Shown here: in pieces, positions 52,205 to 61,627 of the stretch
Layout of the letters: every line of letters starts with the position of its first letter
Position numbering within the stretch: position 1 is the first letter of the stretch
Source: Myxococcus stipitatus
Lineage (GTDB): Bacteria; Myxococcota; Myxococcia; Myxococcales; Myxococcaceae
Reading direction: 5' to 3'
DNA length: 64,000 bases
Assembly: GCF_021412625.1 (NCBI RefSeq)
Contig: NZ_JAKCFI010000008.1
Coordinates: 388,524 to 452,523 of the forward strand
Translations under genes and position numbers: made by a program
The notes under the pieces: model-generated
Told to the model about the DNA's origin: nothing
Databases searched by the model: none
The model's input: only the letters and a program-made list of their open reading frames with translations

Positions 52205-52423
52205 CGGAGACCTCGAGGGACCGCGGGTTCATCCCGGCAAGAGCCCGAGCATACCTCGCATTCCCACCCGCATGCAGGGTTGCCATTCATTACGGCTGGC
52301 GCGTGGGGCAGGCGTGCCTTGCATGGCTGGGGGAAGCCGGGTAGGAGGCGGCGCGCGGTCCTCCCCTCCTTCCTCCGGCGCGTCACCTTGCTCACCCCTC
52401 ACGACCGAAGAGACTTGGCGTGG

Positions 52424-52798
52424 ATGGGGCTGATGGTCCTGGTGTATGGGCTGGCCGTCGCGCCCGTGGTGCACGTGGTGATGGGGCACGCGGGGGGCGG
52501 CCATGCGCATGCGCACGTGCACCGGGCCGATGGGAGCCATGCCTCTCCAGAGGACGAGGCCCCGCTGGCGCCGGAGCGCGCGCGGGACGCGGATGGGAAG
52601 GGGCACGCGGGTCATGGTCGGGATGGCCACAAGCACCTGACGGGCTCGGTGGAGCACCTGGCCGCGTTGGCCGCGACGTGGGTGGTGGTGACGCCGCCGC
52701 GCGTGCGGTTCGTGTCGTGGGTGGAGCCACCGCCTCGGGTGGCCACTCGCGCGCCGGGTTCCGCCCTCCGTCCCACGGCGATGCCCCAGGGCCCGTAG
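52424..52798 (+). CDS. His-rich membrane protein upstream of a TonB receptor
   Basis: 124 residues. First helix MGLMVLVYGLAVAPVVHVVMGH runs into a His-rich loop, HAGGGHAHAHVHRADGSHAS and later GKGHAGHGRDGHKH, then a second hydrophobic stretch LAALAATWVVVT. His clusters of this density usually bind Zn, Ni or Cu. It lies 95 bp upstream of the TonB receptor, same strand, so it may be part of the same metal uptake unit (inference). Start could be further upstream (non-ATG); ATG 52424 begins the membrane helix. Confidence 0.55.
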   Translation: MGLMVLVYGLAVAPVVHVVMGHAGGGHAHAHVHRADGSHASPEDEAPLAPERARDADGKGHAGHGRDGHKHLTGSVEHLAALAATWVVVTPPRVRFVSWVEPPPRVATRAPGSALRPTAMPQGP

Positions 52799-52893
52799 GC
52801 CCGGACGGCCATCGCCTGTCCCGACGCGTGCGAGCCCCGTGGGTTCGTGTGCCTGCATCCAACGTCATCCGCCCTTCCGTATAGGCCGGAGTC

Positions 52894-55440
52894 ATGTCCC
52901 GGTGTCCGTGGTGCGACGCGTGGTTCGCGAGCACCCGGGCCCTGTCGCGTGCCCTCGGTCCGCTGTCGGTTCGTGCGTCCATCGCCATGTCCCTGCGCTT
53001 GCCCGCTACTGTGTCGACGTGTGTCGTCATCCTGATTCCGCTCCACGCCATCGCGGCGGGGCCGCGGAGTGTCGCCGCGTCCGCGCATGGGCTTGGACCC
53101 GAGCACGCCAATGTCATGAGGGTGGTCGCACAGGTCGACCCCGCCGCGAATCCCGCCGCCACGGAGACCGGGCCCGCGACAGGAGTCTCCACCGCGCGGG
53201 CCGAGGAGCCATCGGGCGAAGACACCGCGCCCACGGAATCACCCGCCAGTCCCGCCAGGCAGGACGAGCCAGCCCCGAAACTCGGCACCCAATCGCCCCC
53301 GAGCCCCATCACCGAGCCGGCCTCGAACCTCATCACGGGGCCAACTCCGAGCATCACTCCCGAGCCGACCGAATCACCGGAGCACGACGCCCTCACCCAG
53401 TCCGAACAGGCACCAGGCGGCGAGACCTCACCGTCGGCCCCGGTCCCCGAACCGGAGTCGAAGAACGCCGGGTCCACCGTCGTGCGCGGGGCACGTCCGG
53501 CGCAGAGCGCCTCGGAGGTGACGCTCGGCCGTGACGTCCTGGACGCGGCGCCACGCACGGGCGCGGTGGACCTGCTGCGCGCGGTGCCGGGCATGGTGGC
53601 CTCGCAGCACAGCGGCGAGGGCAAGGCGCACCAGCTCTTCCTCCGGGGCTTCGACGCGCTGCACGGCCAGGACGTGGAGCTCAACGTCGCGGGCCTGCCC
53701 GTGAACGAGGTGAGCCACATCCACGCGCTGGGCTACGCGGACCTCAACTTCGTCATCCCCGAAGCCGTCGAGTCCATCGACGTCACCGAGGGCTCCTATC
53801 GCGCGTCCCAGGGAGACTTCGCCGTGGCGGGCACGGTGCGCATGGACCTGGGCATCCGTGAGCAGGGCGTCCACATCGCGGGCACGCTGGGGCAGTACCG
53901 CCAGCGCCGCCTGGTGGCCACGGTCCGTCCCGGCGAGGACCCGGGCACCTTCGCGGCCATCGAGCTGGGCGAGGGCAAGGGCTACGGCGCCCAGCGGGGC
54001 TACGGCCGCGCATCCCTCCTGGCGCAGGCCACTGGCAAGCTCGGGGACGGCGTCACCGTGCGCGCGCTCGGCGGCAGCTACGTCACGCGCTTCGACTCCC
54101 CGGGCGTGGTGCGAGAGGACGACCTGCTCGCGGGGCGCAGCACCTTCTTCTCCGCGTCCAGTCCGCGACAGGGCGGCTCGGTGTCGAGGCACCAGCTCCT
54201 GCTCGGCGTGGAGCTTCCTCGCACGGGCAAGGGCCGCACGCGCCTGGAGGTCTTCGGCATCCTCTCGGACCTGAGGCTGCGCAACAACTTCACCGGCTAC
54301 CGCGTGGATGAGCGGGGAGACGGCCTCGAGCAGACGAACGACGCCACCATCCTCGGCGCGCGCGCGGAGCACCGGCGCAACGTGACGGCCCTCGGCCACC
54401 CCGTGTCCCTCGAACTGGGCCTCGGCGCGAGACGCGACGGCGTGAACCAGACGCAGCGCCGCTACCGCGAATCGGACGGCACCTTCTTCTCGGACGAGGT
54501 GGACGCCGAGTTCACCCAGACGGACGTGTGGGGCTCCGCGGAGGCGAGGATGCAGCTCGGCCGCTGGGCGCTGCGCGTGGGCGGGCGCGCGGACGCGCTG
54601 GGCGTGGAGGTCTTCGACGCGCTCGCCTTCCGGGACCCGCGCTTCTACGACGGGCAGGGCTATTCGCGCAGCGCGTTCGGCGTGCACCTGGGCGCGAAGG
54701 CGGGCGTGGAGTTCGCGCTCTCCGACGGCGCGGACGCGTGGCGCCTGTTCGCCAGCTATGGCGATGGCTTCCGCTCCCCTCAAGCACGCAGCCTCTCGGA
54801 GGGCGAGCGGGCCCCGTTCGTCTCCGTGCACGGCGCGGAGCTGGGCGCGCGCAAGGACGGCGAGCGCTGGGCCGCGCAGCTGAGCCTCTTCGGCTCCCAG
54901 GTGGAGAACGACTTCTTCTTCGACCACACGGTGGGCACCACCGTGTACACGGGCGAGACGCTGCGCACGGGCGTGTCCGCCTCGCTCCAGGCCCGTCCCC
55001 TGCCGGGCCTCGTCGCCGCGCTGAGCACCACGGTGGCGCACGCGTACGTCACGGCGACGGACACGCTGCTGCCCTACTTCGCGCCGCTCGTCGCGCGAGC
55101 AGACGTGGGCTGGGAGCGTCCGCTGGAGTGGTCCTGGCTGGGCGGCGCGGGCACGACGGTGTCGGTGGGCACGGGCCTGACGCTCATCGGTCCCCGTCCG
55201 CTGCCCTTCGACGAGCGCAGCCGCACGGTGTTCCTCGCGGACGCGGAGGTGGCCGTGCGGCGCGGCGAACTGGGGCTGCGCCTGGAGGTGCGAAACCTGC
55301 TCGACGCGCGCTGGCGCGACGGCGAGTTCGTCTACAGCTCGCGCTTCGACCCGAGCGCCCCCGCAAGCCTCGTGCCTCAACGACATTTCACCGCGGGGTC
55401 GCCTCGGACGGCCTCGCTCACCCTGGAGGTCCATCTATGA
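52894..55440 (+). CDS. TonB-dependent outer membrane receptor
   Basis: 848 residues. Signal peptide may start at the internal ATG 52987 (MSLRLPATVSTCVVILIPL). Then a 150-residue Pro/Glu/Ser-rich linker with repeated SP/TEP units. Plug: LDAAPRTGAVDLLRAVPGMVASQHSG, GFDALHGQDVELNVAGLPVNEVSHIHALGYADLNFVIPE. The barrel has typical strand turns and ends TASLTLEVHL with a terminal hydrophobic residue. No TonB box is obvious. It overlaps the next lipoprotein gene as ATGA and forms an operon with two lipoproteins; the ligand, perhaps a metal or metallophore given the His-rich neighbour, is unknown. Confidence 0.9.
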   Translation: MSRCPWCDAWFASTRALSRALGPLSVRASIAMSLRLPATVSTCVVILIPLHAIAAGPRSVAASAHGLGPEHANVMRVVAQVDPAANPAATETGPATGVSTARAEEPSGEDTAPTESPASPARQDEPAPKLGTQSPPSPITEPASNLITGPTPSITPEPTESPEHDALTQSEQAPGGETSPSAPVPEPESKNAGSTVVRGARPAQSASEVTLGRDVLDAAPRTGAVDLLRAVPGMVASQHSGEGKAHQLFLRGFDALHGQDVELNVAGLPVNEVSHIHALGYADLNFVIPEAVESIDVTEGSYRASQGDFAVAGTVRMDLGIREQGVHIAGTLGQYRQRRLVATVRPGEDPGTFAAIELGEGKGYGAQRGYGRASLLAQATGKLGDGVTVRALGGSYVTRFDSPGVVREDDLLAGRSTFFSASSPRQGGSVSRHQLLLGVELPRTGKGRTRLEVFGILSDLRLRNNFTGYRVDERGDGLEQTNDATILGARAEHRRNVTALGHPVSLELGLGARRDGVNQTQRRYRESDGTFFSDEVDAEFTQTDVWGSAEARMQLGRWALRVGGRADALGVEVFDALAFRDPRFYDGQGYSRSAFGVHLGAKAGVEFALSDGADAWRLFASYGDGFRSPQARSLSEGERAPFVSVHGAELGARKDGERWAAQLSLFGSQVENDFFFDHTVGTTVYTGETLRTGVSASLQARPLPGLVAALSTTVAHAYVTATDTLLPYFAPLVARADVGWERPLEWSWLGGAGTTVSVGTGLTLIGPRPLPFDERSRTVFLADAEVAVRRGELGLRLEVRNLLDARWRDGEFVYSSRFDPSAPASLVPQRHFTAGSPRTASLTLEVHL

Positions 55441-56210
55441 ATCGCAGACACATCCTGACGGGGGCGCTCGCGCTGGCCGCCGCGTCCACGACGCTCGGGG
55501 GCTGCGGCAGCGAGGCCGAGCGCCGCGTCTTCGGCGTGGAGGTGGCGGCGCAGGCGTTGTCCTCGGAGCCGAACGAGCGGGGCTGGACGGTGCAGCTCGA
55601 GCGCGCGCACGTCTCCATCGGCCCGGTCCGCTTCTTCGAGGGCCGCGTGCTGCTGTCCCGCCGGGCGCCCCGGTTCGACTGGTATTCGCTCGTCGGCGGC
55701 ACCGCGCACGCGCACCCGGGCCACTACGTGCCAGGGGACGCGATGGGCGAGGTCCTGGTGACGCGCACGGTGGACCTGCTGGCCGGGCCCACGTTGCTCG
55801 GGGACGCGAGCGCGGTGACGGGGGAGTACGGCTCGCTGGAGCTGAGCCTGCCCACGCCCACGGCGGCGACGGACGCCCAGGGGACGCTGGCGGGCCACGC
55901 GGTGCGCCTCGTCGGGACAGCCCGCAACGCGGACGGGGGCACGGTCCGCTTCGACGTGGTGACGGACCTGCGCGCGCCGGTGGCCGGCGTGCGCTTCGAG
56001 AAGTCCCTGGGGATGGAGGCCGGACGGGTCCGCGTCTCCGTGGACCTTCGCAAGTGGGTGGACCGCATCGACTTCGCCACCGCGACCGACCCGGACGCGG
56101 ATGGCGTCTACACCTTCCCCGCCGAGAGCCAGGCCAGCAACGCGCTGGTGCGCGGCGTGGAAGACACAACCGCCTACGTGGTGACGTGGGAAGAAGGAGC
56201 CGCGCAATGA
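55437..56210 (+). CDS. Exported lipoprotein, partner of the TonB receptor
   Basis: 257 residues. Lipoprotein signal MNRRHILTGALALAAASTTLGGC. The body is beta-rich (WTVQLERAHVSIGPVRFFEGRVLLSRR, HAHPGHYVPGDAMGEVLVTRTVDLLAG, LELSLPTPT), with an HAHPGH cluster that could bind metal. Starts inside the receptor stop and ends inside the next start, so the three are translationally coupled. Reminiscent of the lipoproteins that accompany metal TonB systems in myxobacteria; no named family can be given safely. Confidence 0.7.
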   Translation: MNRRHILTGALALAAASTTLGGCGSEAERRVFGVEVAAQALSSEPNERGWTVQLERAHVSIGPVRFFEGRVLLSRRAPRFDWYSLVGGTAHAHPGHYVPGDAMGEVLVTRTVDLLAGPTLLGDASAVTGEYGSLELSLPTPTAATDAQGTLAGHAVRLVGTARNADGGTVRFDVVTDLRAPVAGVRFEKSLGMEAGRVRVSVDLRKWVDRIDFATATDPDADGVYTFPAESQASNALVRGVEDTTAYVVTWEEGAAQ

Positions 56211-57049
56211 AGCAGTGGATTCTGGGACTGTCGTGCCTGGGGCTGGTGGCGTGCAGCGACGGCACGGGCAACGTGACGTTCACCACCTACGGTGAGGACT
56301 TCATCGAGAAGGAGATTCCCGCCCAGGTCGGTGACGCGGCGGGCTTCACGGACGGCTGGACGGTGCGCTTCGCGAAGTTCCTCGTCGTGGTGGGCGAAAT
56401 CAAGGTCGAGACGCACGACGAGGTCGCCGCCCAGCAGAAGGGTCCCGCGCGCGTGTTCGACGTCCACAAGCCGGGCCCGGTGGTGGTGGAGACCTTCGAG
56501 GACCTGCCCGCCCAGGAATGGGACCACGTCAGCTACGCCATCGCGCCGTCGGCGGACGCGGTCGCGGGCAACGCGGACGCGGCGGACGTGGAGCTGATGA
56601 AGACGCAGGGCTACTCGCTCCTCGTCGAGGGCACCGCCACCAAGGGCTCCACGTCGAAGCACTTCGAGTGGGGCTTCAAGACGAACACCCGCTACGAGCA
56701 CTGCGAGAGCCCGGAGCTGGGCGCGGGCGTGACGGTGCCCAAGGACGGCGAGGAGACGGTGCAGCTCACCATCCACGGCGACCACCTCTTCTTCGACGAC
56801 CTCCAGTCGCCGGACGCGAAGATGCGCTTCGACGCCATCGCCGCGGCGGACGTGCTCGGCATCGCCGGAGCGGATGGCGAGGTGACGCTGGAGGAGCTGG
56901 CGGCGGTGGACCTGACCGAGCTGCCCTCCAACCAGTACGGCACCGGCGGCGTGGGCAACGTGCACAACCTGCGCGACTTCGTCACCGCCCTGGTGCGGAC
57001 GGCGGGGCACTTCCGCGGCGAGGGTGAGTGCGCGCCCCGGGCACGCTGA
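56207..57049 (+). CDS. Exported lipoprotein, third gene of the TonB operon
   Basis: 280 residues. Signal MKQWILGLSCLGLVAC. Body: GWTVRFAKFLVVVGEIKVET, VFDVHKPGPVVVETFEDLPAQEWDHVSYAIAP, GYSLLVEGTATKGSTSKHFEWGFKTNTRYEHCES, VQLTIHGDHLFFDDLQSPDAKMRFDAIAAAD, an EF-hand-like GADGEVTLEELAAVDL and a final Cys. HGDHLFFDD resembles segments of lipoproteins tied to copper or zinc receptors. Likely surface or periplasmic, handing ligand to the receptor (inference). Confidence 0.7.
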   Translation: MKQWILGLSCLGLVACSDGTGNVTFTTYGEDFIEKEIPAQVGDAAGFTDGWTVRFAKFLVVVGEIKVETHDEVAAQQKGPARVFDVHKPGPVVVETFEDLPAQEWDHVSYAIAPSADAVAGNADAADVELMKTQGYSLLVEGTATKGSTSKHFEWGFKTNTRYEHCESPELGAGVTVPKDGEETVQLTIHGDHLFFDDLQSPDAKMRFDAIAAADVLGIAGADGEVTLEELAAVDLTELPSNQYGTGGVGNVHNLRDFVTALVRTAGHFRGEGECAPRAR

Positions 57050-57079
57050 GCCTGGACGCACGTCGCGTCATCGAGGTGG

Positions 57080-57109
57080 CGGGGTGGGCCACGTGGATGC
57101 TCCACCCCG
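57080..57109 (+). terminator. Hairpin after the TonB operon
   Basis: CGGGGTGG (57080-57087) pairs with CCACCCCG (57102-57109), loop 14, 31 bp after the stop. No T-tract; convergent gene follows. Confidence 0.5.
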
Positions 57110-57161
57110 TCATCGCGCGTCTCGGGTGAGGAGACGCCCGGCCTACGTGACTCCGGAGGGC

Positions 57162-57380
57162 TCAGCCCTTCGAAGAGCCCGACCCGGGCGAGCCCGGAGG
57201 CCGGTTGCCGCCGCCGGAACCACCCGAGCCACCCGACCCCGCGTTGTTGGAGTGCGAGGGGTTGTTCGGATTCATCTGGTTGGAGCGGTTGTCCTGCGCG
57301 GACTTGTGCGCGGGACTGGTCGGGTTCTTCGAATCGGACCGTTGGTCATTCGGAGAACGGCCACTGCCTTTGTTGCCCAT
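57162..57380 (-). CDS. Small hydrophilic NPNNP-type protein
   Basis: 72 residues: MGNKGSGRSPNDQRSDSKNP, AHKSAQDNRSNQMNPNNPSHSNN, then a Gly/Ser/Pro tail GSGGSGGSGGGNRPPGSPG. Closely resembles the widespread short disordered proteins of the form MxNKGxGxSPNDQRSDxKNPNNPA, often mis-named alpha-amylase and sometimes stress-induced. GGAGG ribosome site nine bases before the ATG. Function not established. Confidence 0.75.
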   Translation of the reverse strand: MGNKGSGRSPNDQRSDSKNPTSPAHKSAQDNRSNQMNPNNPSHSNNAGSGGSGGSGGGNRPPGSPGSGSSKG

Positions 57381-57596
57381 GGGGTGCTGCCTCCTGCGTC
57401 GCGGGCGGAAGTGCCCGGACGCAGGCAAACCGTAGGGAGCGTGTCCCAGGGGCACACTCGAACGGTAGGCTCGCCGCGATGTCGCAAAGCGCACGCCCGT
57501 CCACCGGGCATGCGGCGCGGCGGGCGCCCGGACGCCGTGCGGGGCTGTCCGCGCGCGAAGCGGTGCCTACCTCCAGACGAGGGAGGTGCGCATCGC

Positions 57597-58019
57597 GTGA
57601 GGACGGTGACCTACGAGCGCAGCGGGAGGACGAACACGGCCGCGCAGGCCTTGTGGCTGGACGGGCTCGAGCATCTGCGGGTGCTCGAGCAGGGAGAGGT
57701 CGTCTCGGAGCGGGACCTGACCCATGAGGAGGCGCGTCGACTGCGCCCGCGCCTGGAGGCCGTGGAGGACGACGCGGTCCCCGTCGTCGTGGTGCCACAG
57801 GCCGGCGACCCGGACGGGCTGGCGGTGACGCTGGCCTTCGAGGACGAGGAGTCGCCCCGGGTGCGCCTGGCCGCGGAGAGACTCCCGGCCACCGGCGCCG
57901 GTCCGCTCTACGACGCGCTGCTGGCGGAGCTGGACTCGCTGCTCACCGAGGAGCTGCACGCTCGCGCCCCGCGACACGCGCACGCCATCCTCCCGCACAT
58001 GCTGCGACAGGAGGAGTAG
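57597..58019 (+). CDS. Protein of unknown function
   Basis: 140 residues from GTG 57597, which follows GGGAGG. LDGLEHLRVLEQGEVVSERDLTHEEARRLRPRLEAVEDDAVPVVVVP, then AVTLAFEDEESPRVRLAAERLPATGAGPLYDALLAELDSLL. Soluble, acidic, no recognised domain. Ends 5 bp before the convergent histidine kinase gene. Function unknown. Confidence 0.6.
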   Translation: MRTVTYERSGRTNTAAQALWLDGLEHLRVLEQGEVVSERDLTHEEARRLRPRLEAVEDDAVPVVVVPQAGDPDGLAVTLAFEDEESPRVRLAAERLPATGAGPLYDALLAELDSLLTEELHARAPRHAHAILPHMLRQEE

Positions 58020-58023
58020 CGCC

Positions 58024-59967
58024 TCACGCGGAGGGCTGGAGCGGCAGTCGGACGATGAAGGTGGAGCCGACCCCGGGCTGGCTCTCCACGCGGATGTCTC
58101 CCCGGAGGGCCTCGACAATCTGGCGGACGATCCACAGGCCCAGGCCGAAGCCGCCGTAGTGCCGCGCGGACACGGCGCGCTCGAAGCGCTGGAAGATGCG
58201 GGCCTGGTCCTCGGGGGCGATGCCGATGCCCTGGTCCTTCACGCACAGCCGCGCGAAGCCCTCCTCGCGCGTGATGCGGACCTCCACGGGCCGCCGGCCG
58301 CCGTACTTGAAGGCGTTGGAGAGGAGGTTCGTGATGACCTGCTCCAGACGCATCCTGTCCCAGTGGCCGACGAGGGGCCCCTCCGCGTCCACGCGCACGT
58401 GACAGGGCACGCCCTCCGCGTCCTCGCGCGCGCGGTCCACCAGCTCGTGCGCGAGCGCGGGCAGGTCCACCGGCTCGTGGGTCATGTCCAGCCTCCCGGC
58501 GCGGATGCGTGACACGTCGAGCAGGGCGGAGACGAGCTGATGCAGCTGGGCCACCGAGCGCAGCGTCGCGTTCACGCGCCGGTGGATGAGCGCCGCGCGG
58601 GAGTCGGAGCCCGGGGGCGTCGCCGCCCGCTGGAGGAACTGGAGCTGGAGCTGGACGGAGGTGATGGGGGACTTGAGCTCGTGGCTGGCGATGGAGAGGA
58701 ACTCGTCGCGCAGCTGCACGGCCTCGCGCAGGTCCTTGGCCAGGTCCTCGGCGGCGCGCCGCGCGCACACCAGGCCCGTCACCTCGACCGCCACGGCCAT
58801 GACTCCCTGGATGGTGCCTCGCGCGTCCCGCCAGGGTTGCCAGGTCAGGTCATGGAAGCGCTGGGACGCGGAGAACGGAGGCACGGGCGAGGACGCCGCG
58901 GAGCCGAACGGCACCTCTCGCCCCGAGAACGGGATGCCGCCCCGGAACACGACGTCGAGCAGTCGGAGCATGCCGGGGGCCAGGGAGGATTGGAGCTCAC
59001 GCAGGGGCCGGCCCAGCGCGTCGCCGTCGATTTCGAGCAGCGCGCGCGCGTGCGGATTGAGCAGGGCACAGACGTGGTCCGGTCCTTGGAAGACGGCGAT
59101 GGCGACGGGCGCCTGGAGGACGAGTGACTCCAGGCGCTCGCGTTGGGCCTGGGCCTCGCTCAACGCCGCGCGCTCGCGAGCGAGCAACTGCGCCCGCTCC
59201 TCCTCCAGCTGTCTGCGGACGGACGCGTCGCGCAGCATGACGATGGAGCCCCGGGCCGCGCCATGGGCGCCCTGGAGCGGCGCCGTCCGCTGCTCGACGA
59301 ACAGCTCGCCACCGTCGCGGCGGGTGAGCACCCGGGGCTGCTCCAGCCACACGCCGGGGGCGGAGCCGTGGGGCGGACAGAAGGGCGAGGGAGCGGCGCC
59401 CCCGGTGTCGACGCGAGAGCCCAGGAGCTGGCTCAGCGGCGCGCCGACGGCCTCCTCCTCGGTGCACTCGAGCAGCCGCGCCGCGGCGGGATTGATGAAG
59501 CGGACCACGCCCTGGGGGTCGGTGGCCAGCAACGCCTCGCCCAGCCCTCGCAGCAGCAAGGCCTCCAGCCCCTCGTCCTCCTGGCTGGCGCGGAGGCGCA
59601 GCGAGGTGGGGAGTCCGAGACCCGAGCTCCGTCCGACCAGGCTGGCCGCGAGCCCAGCGACGCAGCAGAAGAGCAGGATTTCGCCCAGCGCGGCCGACGG
59701 TGGGGCCGCCTCGACGCGCCCTGGCAGGGCCGCCACGGAGGTCAGGGCGCCGAGCACGGTCGCGAGCCAGCCCGCTTGAGCACCCGCGACGCGCGCGGCG
59801 AGCAGGACGCCCCCCAGGGAGAGCAGGAACGCGGCCGCGGCGTGCGAGGGCCCTGGAACCCACCACCCGAGGCAGGCCACCGCGGCGCAGAGCAGCGCGG
59901 GCCCATGACGGCCCCAGGCGGGCCCTGGCGGGAGGGTGGCGGTTCGGAGGGGAGCGTGCGCACGCAT
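58024..59967 (-). CDS. Membrane PAS histidine kinase
   Basis: 647 residues. Four membrane helices near the start (RHGPALLCAAVACLGWWVPG to LLFCCVAGLAASLVG), two PAS domains (LLATDPQGVVRFINPAAARLLECTEEEAVG; AIAVFQGPDHVCALLNPHARALLE), HisKA with the phospho-His in FLSIASHELKSPITSVQLQL, and HATPase with N (LEQVITNLLSNAFKYGG), DQGIGI and GGFGLGLWI. No receiver domain, and no response regulator adjacent, so its partner is encoded elsewhere; orphan kinases are common in myxobacteria. Confidence 0.93.
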   Translation of the reverse strand: MRAHAPLRTATLPPGPAWGRHGPALLCAAVACLGWWVPGPSHAAAAFLLSLGGVLLAARVAGAQAGWLATVLGALTSVAALPGRVEAAPPSAALGEILLFCCVAGLAASLVGRSSGLGLPTSLRLRASQEDEGLEALLLRGLGEALLATDPQGVVRFINPAAARLLECTEEEAVGAPLSQLLGSRVDTGGAAPSPFCPPHGSAPGVWLEQPRVLTRRDGGELFVEQRTAPLQGAHGAARGSIVMLRDASVRRQLEEERAQLLARERAALSEAQAQRERLESLVLQAPVAIAVFQGPDHVCALLNPHARALLEIDGDALGRPLRELQSSLAPGMLRLLDVVFRGGIPFSGREVPFGSAASSPVPPFSASQRFHDLTWQPWRDARGTIQGVMAVAVEVTGLVCARRAAEDLAKDLREAVQLRDEFLSIASHELKSPITSVQLQLQFLQRAATPPGSDSRAALIHRRVNATLRSVAQLHQLVSALLDVSRIRAGRLDMTHEPVDLPALAHELVDRAREDAEGVPCHVRVDAEGPLVGHWDRMRLEQVITNLLSNAFKYGGRRPVEVRITREEGFARLCVKDQGIGIAPEDQARIFQRFERAVSARHYGGFGLGLWIVRQIVEALRGDIRVESQPGVGSTFIVRLPLQPSA

Positions 59968-60010
59968 GGGTCGGCGTCTCGCTTCCAGGACAAGGCGTCA
60001 CGGAGTGCGC

Positions 60011-60033
60011 GCCCACGTCACGGCCACGTGGGC
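60011..60033. promoter_or_regulatory. Perfect inverted repeat GCCCACGT-N7-ACGTGGGC
   Basis: An 8-bp perfect dyad lies 44 bp before the histidine kinase start and 199 bp before the divergent gene. Likely an operator in the shared control region. Confidence 0.5.
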
Positions 60034-60231
60034 CGAGGGGGGCACGGCGTCTTCGAGCATCACCTGGACCTCGAGTGAAGGGCAAACGCCCGGGCCCCGG
60101 GATGTCCGGTGATGAAAGACAGGCGATGGCGCGGGGATGATTAGCGGACGCGGCGGTGAGCGGTGAGCGAAGGAGGGGGCGAGAAGGTCGGTGTGGTTGC
60201 CGCCGGGCGCCGGTTCTGTGAAGAGGAAGAC

Positions 60232-60576
60232 ATGACGCGCGTGCGGTTCTCCGTGCATCGCACGGTGGGAGAGGCCCGGCTGCTGGCGGGGACATTGGAG
60301 TCCGAGGGAGTGTCCGTCGAGGTACGAGGCGAGGCGCTCGTCCCGTTGACGGGTGAAATCCCTTCGGGCGAAACGTGGGTGGAGCTCTGGCTGGCGCCCT
60401 CGGACGTCGAGCAGGCCCAGGCGGTGATGGCCGAGCTGCGGGCACGCGAGGAGGCGGCGGCCCACGTGGTGGAGTGCCCCTCCTGTCACGAGGAGAACCC
60501 GGGCAACTTCGAGGTGTGCTGGAGCTGCGACAAGGAGCTCCCCGTGGGATTGCCTCCTCGGTTGCGCGCCGTTTGA
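60232..60576 (+). CDS. DUF2007-like protein with zinc ribbon
   Basis: 114 residues. N-terminal VRFSVHRTVGEARLLAGTLESEGVSVEVRGEALVPLTGEI and ELWLAPSDVEQAQAVMAEL match the DUF2007 ferredoxin-like fold (putative signal-transducing). C-terminal zinc ribbon CPSCHEENPGNFEVCWSC. AGAGGAAG ribosome site. Small cytoplasmic protein, role unknown; it may link to the TPR gene 37 bp downstream as one transcript. Confidence 0.75.
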   Translation: MTRVRFSVHRTVGEARLLAGTLESEGVSVEVRGEALVPLTGEIPSGETWVELWLAPSDVEQAQAVMAELRAREEAAAHVVECPSCHEENPGNFEVCWSCDKELPVGLPPRLRAV

Positions 60577-60613
60577 CTGCGACTGACGGCGCGAGCCATG
60601 GGGAGACGGTGAC

Positions 60614-61618
60614 GTGCGAATGGGGCAGGCACGGGAGGAGGCGGCGAAGGGACCGGATGGCGTGGCGAGCGGAGCGCCCGCGACGAAGGGCCGGCTGAGA
60701 CAGGGCATGCGCGGCATGCTGGGCGTGTGTCTCGTCGCGTTCGTCATCCACCTGATTCCCCTGCTGCTGCCTCGGAACATGCCGGAGCAGGAGCTGGCCA
60801 TCGCCCGAGTCACCGTCGGCGCGGAGGCCCGGGCGCGCATCCTGATGCCGCTCAAGGCCCACCCGAAGGCGACGGGCGCGGAGCTGCGCGAGGCGGCGGA
60901 GCTGCTGCTGGATGGCGCGCCAGCGCAGGCGCAGGAGCTGGCGCGCGAGGCCGAGCGGCGCGACCCCGGCGCGGTGGAGACGCAGCTGCTCATCGCCCGC
61001 ATTTGTGACCTGGAGCGGATGGAGCGGTGCGCGAGGACCGCGCTCGAGGAGGCCCGGCGGCTGGCCCCGGCGGACTCGCGACCGGACGTGGTGCTCGCGG
61101 AGCTGAGGGAGAAGAGTGGAGACCGGCAGGGCGCGGCGGAGGCCATGGGCGACGCCTTCCGCAAGGCGCCCACGGACCCGCTCATCGGCATGCGCTACGC
61201 GCGGCTGTTGAGCGCGGCGGACCGGCCCGATGCGGCGCGCGCGGCGCTGGCGTCCCTCGAGGGGCGGGTCCCCCGAGCGCGCCTCCTGGTCGAGCAGGGC
61301 CTGGTGCGCACCGCCGAGGGACGGGATTCGGACGCGGTGGCCCTGTTGCGGAGGGCGACGGAGGAGGACTCGCGGCTGTCGCTCGCCTGGTTCGAACTGG
61401 GCCTGGCGCTCTATCGGACGGGGGACCTGGACGGCGCCACGGAGACGCTGCGCCAGGCCGACAGGCTGGACCTGTCGAACCCCAGGGCCCTGCTCACGCT
61501 GTGCGCGATGCAGCTCGAGAAGCAGCGCATCGACGACGCGCGGCTGACCCGGATGGACCTGGAGCGGCGCTTCTCGGACCGGATGGAGTTCATCCGGCAG
61601 ACCTGCCCGATGCCCTGA
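60614..61618 (+). CDS. Membrane-anchored TPR protein
   Basis: 334 residues from GTG 60614 (GGGGAG eight bases before). Short basic cytoplasmic start, one membrane helix MLGVCLVAFVIHLIPLLLP, then TPR units: AELREAAELLLDGAPAQAQELAREAERRDP, CARTALEEARRLAPADSRPD, and LAWFELGLALYRTGDLDGATETLRQADRLDLSNPRALLTL. TPRs hold protein complexes. Ends RQTCPMP. Role unknown. Confidence 0.8.
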   Translation: MRMGQAREEAAKGPDGVASGAPATKGRLRQGMRGMLGVCLVAFVIHLIPLLLPRNMPEQELAIARVTVGAEARARILMPLKAHPKATGAELREAAELLLDGAPAQAQELAREAERRDPGAVETQLLIARICDLERMERCARTALEEARRLAPADSRPDVVLAELREKSGDRQGAAEAMGDAFRKAPTDPLIGMRYARLLSAADRPDAARAALASLEGRVPRARLLVEQGLVRTAEGRDSDAVALLRRATEEDSRLSLAWFELGLALYRTGDLDGATETLRQADRLDLSNPRALLTLCAMQLEKQRIDDARLTRMDLERRFSDRMEFIRQTCPMP

Positions 61619-61627
61619 GTCCCACGG

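Noticed and set aside
52392..53720. Long minus-strand frame opposite the TonB receptor start
   Set aside because: It is low-complexity Pro/Arg/Ala sequence and mirrors codon positions of the plus-strand gene; a GC-bias shadow.
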